This document shows, in pieces, positions 54,729-64,000 of a stretch of 64,000 bases of DNA; the first letter of the stretch is position 1; every line of letters begins with the position of its first letter. This stretch comes from Trichodelitschia bisporula. Taxonomy: Eukaryota; Ascomycota; Dothideomycetes; Phaeotrichales; Phaeotrichaceae. Position numbers and translations under genes: made by a program. The notes below the pieces were generated by a model that was not told where the DNA came from, ran no database searches, and was given only the letters and a program-made list of their open reading frames with translations. The stretch is taken from the NCBI GenBank assembly GCA_010356995.1, contig ML996698.1, positions 740,064 through 804,063 on the forward strand, written 5' to 3'.

Positions 54729-57700
54729 TGATGGGACAGCTTCTTTTTGCTATCCGATGGTTTAATCACTAAAGCCTTTGGAAGCACGCAAGGAGGGGGT
54801 TGCGTCTTGAGGATGAAGGCGTGGAGGTGGTAGGGTTTGGTCTGTTTTTGTGCGGCCTGAAATGGATCAGTATTCACATCGGCCTGTCGAAGAACTACGC
54901 TCACCTTCAATTCAGGTCCATGTCTCGTGTCTAAACTGACACGAGTAACACACTGGGCCTAGATCAGGTTCTAGGACGACAGGTGTTGGTCTTTGTGGTT
55001 CAAGTCAAAGGCATATCGCCCAGGACTCATTCCTCCTTCTGACCTGATCTTGGAAACCAAAGAGCGCGTTCTGGTATCGAGAATGCGGAATATCGCTTTT
55101 CCGACCTGATGGCAGCGCATTGAGGAGCCCGTGATCAGATCTTGTCAACCTTGTTTTAGAAGCACCTTCATGAGCGTTTCTGGGGGTTTAGAATTGCCCA
55201 TGAGACTCTGGTTCGGGGGCGGGCGCGGATAATCTTGCAGGACCCGTGCATTCACTTTCTCGATCTCGGGGCATGCTGGAATGCATAGATCTGTAACGCT
55301 GGATGCAAATAACCATAAATAGTACCTGATCGGATTTGCGGAAGTTCTTGTTGCTGACTTCGGCTGTCATGGAGCTCGTGTCATGAAGAGAGTTGTGGCA
55401 TGAGACTTCACTCGCAAGATCGGATAGCTTCTAAGACAACGCATAGATCTTGGATAGATTGAAATTGAGCGATCAAGTATACTGAAGGGATGACATGGAG
55501 AGATGAGGTCGAGAGTTGAGGTTGACTATGATGAGAACGGAGAAGGTCGTTGATGTCATCAGCCTCCCATGGCTGCGGGCGTTGATTGGCCAATGGGTCA
55601 TCGAACTTCAAGACTACACGAAGATAACTTTCTCACCTGACCTGATCGATAATAGAACAAAGATTGTCGAGGAAGGCATTCATCTCTTCTAAAAGGCCCC
55701 TGAAGCAGTCCGTATGTCATGGCTATTACTATACTACCATGGCCGCCGTTGCGGTTGGCCTCCAAAGCAGCTTGCAAAGCATTAAGAACCACAATAGCGA
55801 CCAAGAGACAACGGAAGCCATAGGAAACGACAATCCCAGAGCGGAATTCCAGCACCATACAAGTTCAGTATCCAATTGAAACCAGATAGGGCACGCCATA
55901 TAGCTCCGAATATGGCGTAGTCAACCTCATCGATCGCCGCATCGCTCGGCCTCACCCTCCGCCGCACCTCAACCACCAGGCGACAGAGTAACGCTTGCGA
56001 GCCACCGCAGCCAAGCCTCCAGATCGCGGATAGGTAAGCAGTTCAATCACGCTCAATCACTCGCGGCGCCAAAAACCAGACATGTCAAACAACGATCCAT
56101 CTCCAGCCGCCAGCAAAGGCCACCCCACTCCCCTTGCGCCATCATCGAGACTCGGCGATATACTCACCATGCCGTGCGTAGAGCACCTCCCGAAGTACCG
56201 ATCCTCGCGCTTACCCTAACGGGCGGCTATAGGCGTATTGACAGGGCTGGTCCTATGGTCCAGGTGCTTTGCCGTAGGGTACGTACCCTCCACTACTTTA
56301 CGATCACTACTTTATCGCGAGTCCAGCCGCCGCGATTGCGCAACGGAGCGGCTGTCGCACCGCTCTTTGACCCCGCTCACACCACCGCATCATATCCTTT
56401 CTCACTACCGGCATTCCCCTCCAACCCAGCCTCCCTCGCGAGGATTCCCCCGCCTGCTACCGCACGTGTGAGCAGGGACAGGCCTTCACTCAATATCTCA
56501 ATATCGTGTCGATCGCGGAGCGGAATCCCCGTGGATCCGACAATCATATCAGTGTACGGTGTCTATATCCACCAAACGACCCACCCACCCTCCGAAAGTC
56601 GCTCCAAAGCCCTTCCTGCGGCCGGGACCATATACGGCCCGGGACCTACGTCCCCGTCAGCCGGCTTGCCGAAGCCCACACCGAAAAGAGTGGAATCTGG
56701 CCCGATCGAGCACCGGCCAATCCGAAACGCCTGTTTCACCTAAATGCTGTCTGCTCGGGAAGTCACGCTCCCGAGGACACTTACCATGCCGACGGCCGGG
56801 TCCGCCCACGTGTGCGCTAGGGCAGCGGGATGATCGATCGTATTTGCGATGGCATGGCATCTACGTGCGGCGGCGGGGGTTGCGATTACCATAGTGCTTC
56901 TACTATTAGTAGATCAAGATGGGGGTTCCGATATGCCCAGCTGCAAGGCGGGCTTCGTTGTCCCGTGGCAGAGGGCAGGGCACGGAAAGGGCAGGTGGGC
57001 GTCTCTACGGCTGAGTGTACATCGCGCCCGTCGTCGCGACGCGGTGTGCAGACGTACTTTTGGCCACGGCTCTCGTAGGCGAGCCTCGCTGCGCTACGTA
57101 ATATCACCGCCGCGCCGACGGGCCCGGCCGCAGGCAAGCCAAGTGACATTCAACAAACGGACAAAAGGAGCAGTTGGCGGCGCCGACGCACCATGTCGGT
57201 ATTGCCATGAGGCGCTGCGTGCAACGGAGAATTACGACGCATCTACGAAACCGTGGCCGCCTGCATCTGGCCACGCTTCGAAACTCAAATCAGCAGTAGA
57301 AACACAGGTCTCACAGGGCCGCAGCGCGGTCCGCACGTGGAGTGCCTGCTTCTGCGTCTGCGTTCGGCGTCACGCACGCCGGGCCGGTTTTGTCGAGGCT
57401 GGATCGGTGTCGCGCGGGCTGGACGCCGTGCTACTATCGCATCGCGCGCTGCTGTACATCCGTAGAACTAATCATCGTAGCACGCCGTCGTCCCCCTTTT
57501 CCAAGTTGTCTCGACCGCGAAATACCAAATCTAGCAACCCTAGACGCTCGATAGCGTTCTTCTAGCGCACCGCCGTTTCACACACGCACGTGGCGTGCCG
57601 CCGACCCCTTGCGCAAACGCTAGTCCTCGTTTCTTTTCCTTTTTGCATGGCTCGGCCCCACGCCCGAAGCGGCGTGTTTGGGATGGGTGATGTGATGTCT

Positions 57701-58432
57701 CGCAGCGGGAGGGCTTGGCGGAACGCGTGATGCACGCGGGCTCGAGTCGTGCGGCGGTGGGGAAGGGGAATGGGTAAAATGCGGTGAGAGGAGAAGGTTC
57801 AACGTGCGATGATGCTGATACCGCGTGCCCGGCGAGTCGGCCTGCGGCAGGTTCGGCAAGAGCGGATACTGCATGCAGCGGTGAATACGAGCAGCGATCG
57901 CTGCCGTTTGCAGTATCGCAATTCCCGCCGGGCTGGAGCGTTGAATTGGATGTTTCGGCGCGGGCACGGAGGCGGTTATCTGTGGGCTTTAACAATCCGA
58001 GTAGAGCATCGGCTTCGACGTCTGTGCCCGGATGCGGCGTGTTCGTCGTCTGATATCACGGCTGTGGTTTGTCTGCCTAAGGCTCGGTATTTTGGGGCCG
58101 AGGGGCGAGTTACGGCTTACGCACGTAAGGCCGATGATCGCCCTCTGCAGCCCCGGCCATGCGCTCACACTCGTACGAGCAACCACATCCATACGAACTG
58201 ATCAGCACCGCAACCGCAGCACCTGGCACCGCACTCGCGGCCCGCGCATGTCCCCGGCCCGGAATGCGAGGCTCGCATCAAATGCGACAACGTACAGAAA
58301 GCTCGTCGCCCTGGCAAAGCTCACCGTCATAGGGAAGTTGCCGTTGCCGCTGAGCGCGGCATCTTCCGCACACCAGCGGCACATCCCGCCGCTCCCGCAC
58401 CGCGGAACGCCCGCGACGTTGTTTCCTCAGAG

Positions 58433-58461
58433 CATGCCATGCCATGCCATGCCATGCCATG
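58433..58461. repeat. (CATGC)n microsatellite, 5.8 copies
   Basis: Perfect pentanucleotide repeat of 29 bp ending CATGATGCGG, inside the CpG-rich gene-poor block. Each junction forms a GCATGC-like or CCATGCCATG palindromic word. Confidence 0.95.
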
Positions 58462-60763
58462 ATGCGGCGCTGGTGTCGCGTGGCACCGATTGCGCGCATC
58501 AGCGCCGCGTGGGACGGTGTGTGCGGCACCGCATCGCCCGTCCGCCGGACCTGAAGCTCAACAAGCGCAAAGCCGGCGTCACCCGTCAAGCGCGGGCGGC
58601 TCGCTGCATCTCACACTTCCAATGCGAGGTACGGGGAACGGGACTCGGCTGAGTGTCGAGGCTGGATGCGGTACGGTAGCAGAGCAATTGTTCGCTCGCA
58701 CTTCACGCACTCGGCTGCCACGGTCGTACAAGCCACGTTCCCGCGGGCGCTGTGCGCCGTAGGCGCGCTGCTACGGTATCGGTGTTGCACGAGCCCGCGC
58801 ACAAGCGCCGGGTAAGTGGCTGGCGGCGGGTGGATGCGGTTCGGTGGGGGGAGGATTCTGGTGCAACGTACGCTGGATGCGGATATTGGAGGGCGTGGGA
58901 TTTTGATCTGCAGATGCTGATAACTCAATTGCTCCGTCGCTCCTTCCTTCCTGCGCTCCTTTACGCTGCAGTCCTGGGCCGACGTTGACGACCGTTGGCC
59001 ACTTACGCGTGGGGCTGGACGGGCGTTTGCGCGGCTACTGGGCTGGCTGCAACATGGCTGTGGGGCTCGAGTGGGTTAAGCGGATCGCTAGTGGGTGGGG
59101 GCAGGAAGTGATGATGGGGGGAAGCTGAGTGGATACTGCACTATCAAAGCCCAACAGGCTCCGCCGTATCCCGCCTACGCTACTGTACCTCCGTATGGCC
59201 CTCGAGCCAAATGCTTCTTGACGCAAATCGGCAGCGCGCGCTCAATCCGCCCACGAACACTCAAGGTGAGACTGCACCGGGTGTGGGCCGGGGAAGGCTT
59301 GTACGCAGGGGTGTGGGAGGGGCCGGTGGGGAATCTGCAGCGTGGACTTGCGGGACCCTTGAGGGGAGAGAAGTTGGGGGGGTGGAGAGGATTTTTTTTC
59401 TCTTTCCTCGATGCCCGTTGCTCATTCACCATGTTTGGTAAGCGGCTTTGAGGCACGATGCTGTGTTTGGTTTTGCTTGCAGGAGGGGAACAAGGAAGCA
59501 AGGGGGAGAGCCACGTTGAGGGCCACGAAGCCCAGGGCGCACGAAGCATCAAGCATGCGATGGTGCAAGGATGCCACGAGGTTCCGGGGCGTAGCCATGC
59601 GAGAAAATATGGGGGGTGGAGTGGAGAGGTGGCGGGTCACGGCTGGTGGGGGGCGAGTGAGGAGGCGGGTGGGGGATTTTGGAGGGGGATATCCTGGTGG
59701 GAGGGCCGAATTGCTGCTCTCTTTTTCGGGGTTCCGCGTAGCGAGTTGAAGCTTGCACGACAGAAAGAATTGTAGGATCATAGAAGCTTGTTCCTGTAGT
59801 TGCTGCTGGTGATGTTGCTGTGGAGTGGTGAGAGTGGTGCATGGACTGCTGCTATCCTACCCGTTCATGTCGTAAATTGCTGCCCGTTGGCCCTTTCTCC
59901 CCAGCGATTCATCGTCCCGCTAAAAGTGCCGGTTGAGAATGAAGCTCGGTCGGACAGTCTGCTCCCCTTCCTCCTTCCCGCCATGTGGTTATTGCTTCGT
60001 GAATCGAAGCACGGCTACGGGAACAGACGGCCGACGGGCGCTGGAATCGCCATTCTGGGGACCTGGGAGAGGACAGCCGGGACGGGATGGGAAGAAGTCT
60101 TGGGGCACACGGACACACACACACACACGAGAGAGACGAAGAGAGCAAAGAATGGACTAGCACAGTCCAGCCAGAGTCAACGGATAGGATATAAAGCAAA
60201 AATTTACAGTGGAGAGCGAGCACCAGTGGAACTTTAGTGAAACCTTGGGGGTGGAAGCTTTGTACATACAGCTTCCTTTACACATGGCCCGGGGTTGTGG
60301 AGTCGGAGTGAGGAGAGAGTTTCTCCCCCCAAAGTGAAAGAGTTCCCAAGAGCTGTCCAAGCCTAAAGAAGACTCCAAAACTGACTCTCAACTCTCCCCC
60401 CCTCCCCCCGATCTTTGACTTTGTTGAATCGTTCATGCTCTTCTCATGCTTATGCTCATGCTCTCTTCTCTCTCGTTTCTCCCTCTTCATCATCCTCCAT
60501 CTCCTCCCGGGCTCAGACCTGCGTATCTAGCCTCGTCCCATCCGCCCTCCTCCCATTTCCATCAGCAACTAGTCTAGCCTCTCCCATCCATCCATCCACC
60601 CGCCCAATCCACCACTGACCACCCCCCCCCTCCCTTCACCATCCCCCTACCTCTCCTTACTCCCCTACCCAGTTCGCCCTCTCCGCCATTCATTCTCCCC
60701 CACCAGTCGTCGGGCTTCGGGTCTAGGGTGCTTATCCTACGCCAAACCCGTCAGGACTTGTAG

Positions 60764-63748
60764 ATGTCCGCCGCTCCATCTCCACCTCCTCTCCCTCTCT
60801 CCGACACTCTCACCCATCCCGTCCCCTCATCATCCCATCATCCCCGCTCAATCACCGCTCCTTCACACCCGCCAGACTCTCCCACATCTGGCCTTTCCTC
60901 CGCCGCCGACGATAGCGACGCTGACGCCGTCTCCACCGATCTCCCGCCCACCACTCCATCAGCAGACCACGCGGCTCGGGCGCTAACCTCCACCTCCACC
61001 CATCCCACCGCCCATCCCATTCCCGCACCGCAATCCGCACCCGCGCTCGGTCCACAGCATCAGCGACGCCTATCTCGCCGCTTCCCCTCACTCCTCGCCC
61101 GCATCTCCTCCTCCACGCAAGGAGGCACCACCAAATCCGCGCCCTCGTCACTCACGCGCTCGCTCACCAAGCACAATCACCCCGCATCATACTCCCAGTC
61201 CGATTCTACACGCGAGCGCTCCGGCCGACGAAGCGGAGCCAGGTTCGGCGACGAAGAGCCGCGTCCCGTAGCCCATTTGCAAGCAGAGGCGCGCGCGCGG
61301 GTTCCCAGCGACGCGCACGGAACGTGGGATTCGAAGCGCAATTCCCGGCGGAGGTCGTCGATTGTCAATCCGCTGGACACTGGGCGGAATAGTAGGGTGC
61401 TTCGCGACGACGAGAGTAGTGCTGCCGAACGAGAGCGCAAGATGCATCAGACTTCGTCGAGGTTGTTGCGGATGACGGACGATGAGCGGCCGTATACGAG
61501 GGTACGTTTAATTTACATTTACACTAGTTTTTTGCTTGCGTTTCTTTCTATTTTGCATGGTGGCGCGGCAATTTGGAGGTTGGTGTTGTGTAGCGCGCGA
61601 GACATGCTGGATTCCGCAACACCAACATAAAGCCTGCAGATACGCGGTGTTTTGCGGGAACCAGCAGGACTCATGCAGCTGAGTGCCGTTGACACTGCGC
61701 CCGCATTGTTCCCGATTACCGTTCCCTCTGCTTTTCCGGGGTCTTGTTTGTACTGCGTGTCCGGGGGGTGGCTGTAAGTGGGCGTGTATCTGGTGTGGGT
61801 GTGTTGCGGTCCTCGCGATCGTGAGACGTCACTTCGGGCCATGATGGGACTGAACGAGGCCTTGGACTCCCAATGGGAACTTCCATACCTGCAGCCGCCC
61901 ATGACTTCACTTTCTCTTTATCCCTTTTCCCCCCGATCGTCGTCTCTGCCTCCTTCTCGTCCACCCCCGTCTCTATCGAGCTTTGCCACCTCTCTCAAGT
62001 CCCCCGTATCACATTCCCCTCATTCTGCACAATGTGCTTCTACTTCGACAAGCTTGACCTCGATGTATGCCCCGCGAAGCCATTCGCTTCTACATCCTCT
62101 CTCTCGTTGTGCCCGCGTAGAGCGGACGGGCCCCGTGAGGCCGATGTAGAGCGGCCAGGAACCATTGTTCATACCAACTTCACCCTTGATAAGACGCTGA
62201 CGCCCCTCACCCCACAGGACTTCAAGGACCTCTTCTCGACGCTCATGGTCAGTCTACCGCTGACACCGCACCGCGTACGCTTCCAACGCATCGACCACAC
62301 CTTCACATCCGAAGAAGCGGTGACGAACCTGGGCTCGCTCAAGTTCTCGCAATCGAACCGCATGCCCGATCCCAAAGACCCATCCCGCATCGTCACCACC
62401 ACCACAACCACCACCTTCTCCATGGCCAAGGAAATGGCCCGCTCCGTGTGCACCAAGTTCCTCGACGCGCGCTTCATCGAGAGCGTCGACGGCAAGAGCG
62501 ATTTCTCATCCCGCAGCGCCGTCTGGCAGCTCACGCCCAAGGGCATGAACATCCTGCAGTCCTTTTGCCAGCGCAACGGCATCAACCAGCGGCACGTCTT
62601 TGAGCTGCTCGCCTCGCCGCGCAACACCATGAACCTGGTGCTGCTGGAGCGCGAGCCTGACGGCGACAAAATCCACCGCGACCAAGCAACCATTGAAGTC
62701 GTATTCCGGCGCTTCGCCGGCGCCGAGCCCAACGTGAAATACAGCACCGCGAACTCAGACTCAGACTCGCTCTCCGAGTACCAGACAGGCATGATAGGCG
62801 TCAAAATGGCCAAGGAGCGTAAAATGGGCGACAAAACGCACCACAACACCTTCACGGGCAAGGCCTGCGTCGACTGGCTCATGGACTGCTGCACCGTCGT
62901 CGACCGCCGCGAGACCCACGATCTGGCCCAGCTCTTCTGCGACTACGGCCTCATGCAGCCGATTGAAACCTTCGGCACCAGCGCGCCCACGCGCTTCTCA
63001 CCCCTCAAGAGCGCCATCTACGCCATCACCGAGAAAGGGCAGCGCGTTGCGGGCTGGATCGCCTCACCAAAGCCCCCTATGCAACTCAACGGTGACGCCT
63101 CCGCGCTCAACGGCCGGCCCCGCGAGGGCGCAACCCGCGACTCCAACACCGGGCGCATGACCATCATCATCCGCGACCCGGCACTGCGTCTCCTGTTCCG
63201 CGAATTCCTGCGCGACACCCACTGCGAGGAGAATCTATCCTTCTTCCTCGACGTCAAGGACTTCCTGGCCAACTACACGGCCGCGAAGAAAGAGTCCGCA
63301 ACGCCGCGCCTGGAAGTCATCCGCGAGACCCTGGCAGCAGCATACAGTCCGTCATCCCCCTTTCCTTCTCAAACCCTCAAGCTAATGTGACCCAGGCCTA
63401 TACAACGCCTTCCTCGCCCCGGGCTCCCCATGCGAACTCAACATCGACCACACCCTACGCACCTCCCTCGCCGCACGCATGACCCGCGCCGTCGGCGACG
63501 ACGAAGCCATGATCAAGTCCCTCGACGAAGTCGCCACGCTCTTCGACCAGGCGCAGAACTCAGTCTTCAAGCTCATGGCCAGCGTAAGCCCGGTTCCTCC
63601 CCTCACCAAACCTTACCCTGACTAACTCCCGCAGGACTCGGTCCCCAAGTTCATGCGCGAACAGAAGTATGCATCTATTATCCGTGAGCGTGGCCTGGAT
63701 GTTGCCCTTAGTGCGCCGCATATTGCCCCGCCGCAGACGGTCGATTAG
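60764..63748 (+). CDS. flbA: Regulator of G-protein signalling FlbA (DEP-RGS)
   Basis: GTPase-activating protein for the heterotrimeric G-alpha subunit (FadA/Gpa). In Aspergillus it turns down growth signalling to allow conidiation. Exons are 60764-61501, 62218-63346, 63396-63583 and 63635-63748, giving 722 residues, against about 719 in A. nidulans. The N-terminal 220 residues are Ser/Pro/Thr-rich and disordered. Exon 1 ends KMHQTSSRLLRMTDDERPYT, which runs directly into DFKDLFSTLMVSLPL in exon 2. Two DEP regions follow (HTFTSEEAVTNLGSLKFSQS and HHNTFTGKACVDWLMDCC). The RGS domain starts near DPALRLLFREFLRDTHCEEN and ends KFMREQKYASII. Intron 1 is 716 nt, far longer than the others. Confidence 0.95.
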
Positions 63749-64000
63749 CCTCCGCGCTAGGGGTCGAGTGGCGAGTGCGCGGTGCGGGCCGTCCCGTGCA
63801 CAGCAACTTTGCCACGCATCTTCTCTCCACGTGTGTTGGATGCCGGCTTTCCAGGTCGCCGCGTGCCCTCCGTGTTGCGCGGCGCCACTGCAGCGTCTTC
63901 CCCGTCCTCTGCCCTCGGCCTGGAGAATGGCGCTTTGGTCCCCTTCCCCTCCCGGGATGTGACGTTCCTTGTGTCGGTAGTATGCGGGCTTCGTCCTGCT

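Larger units (their letters stand above)
53825..60763. other. Gene-poor region (about 6.9 kb) with tRNA-Gly and a CpG-rich block
   Basis: Apart from tRNA-Gly, no gene is supported. The 55.4-56.0 kb part has short minus-strand frames that read like a decayed gene. 56.1-59.1 kb is CpG-rich with open frames on all strands and a (CATGC)n tract. 60.11-60.13 kb has a (CA)n run. 60.38-60.76 kb is C/T-rich and is the flbA leader. Confidence 0.5.

Noticed and set aside
58433-58461. (CATGC)n read as a telomere-like or CRISPR-like repeat
   Set aside because: A simple microsatellite of under 30 bp with no spacers and no relation to TTAGGG.

Overview
The window is nuclear DNA from a filamentous ascomycete (Pezizomycotina). 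The evidence is short GT-AG introns, mostly about 45-70 nt with CTAAC-type branch points. The gene set is typical of moulds: a FlbA-type RGS protein, a SepH/Cdc7 septation kinase, an AspD/Cdc10-type septin, a CkiA/Yck-type casein kinase and ICE2. Both nuclear tRNA genes carry introns. Class or genus cannot be fixed from sequence reading alone. There is one assembly gap (235 N, 37526-37760).

Layout. 0-11.6 kb: the 5' part of methionine synthase MET6 (runs off the left edge), an uncharacterised coiled-coil-like protein head-to-head with ribosomal protein gene RPS23, the SPOUT methyltransferase SFM1, the endosulfine IGO1, the DHH-family nuclease MYG1 and an uncharacterised gene. 13.7-24 kb: ICE2 (ER membrane), a short-chain dehydrogenase, the 1,468-residue SepH/Cdc7 kinase, a doubtful low-complexity gene and tRNA-Phe. 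24-37.8 kb: a repeat-bearing unknown gene with an apparent frameshift, nucleoporin NUP133, two secreted proteases divergently arranged (a pepsin-like aspartyl protease and a proteinase K-like subtilase), and an MDR oxidoreductase cut by the gap. 38-53.8 kb: ribonucleotide reductase large subunit RNR1 with a triple MluI cell-cycle box upstream, casein kinase CkiA, an AT-hook protein, SKI8, mitochondrial ribosomal protein L32 and a septin. 53.8-60.7 kb is gene-poor, holding tRNA-Gly and a CpG-rich block. The window ends with flbA.

The set is ordinary core-genome content: translation (RPS23, SFM1, MRPL32, tRNAs, SKI8), methionine and dNTP supply (MET6, RNR1), cell cycle and septation (IGO1, SepH, septin, CkiA) and signalling (FlbA). 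No biosynthetic cluster or complete mobile element was found. The only transposon traces are two degraded LTR-like fragments (about 35.5 and 41.5 kb). The most informative non-coding observations are the tandem MCB array upstream of RNR1, a tandem duplication of about 195 bp upstream of SKI8, an in-frame mitochondrial presequence upstream of the MYG1 start, and an unusually long flbA intron that is open in frame into the DEP/RGS exon. I found no convincing new multi-gene system.
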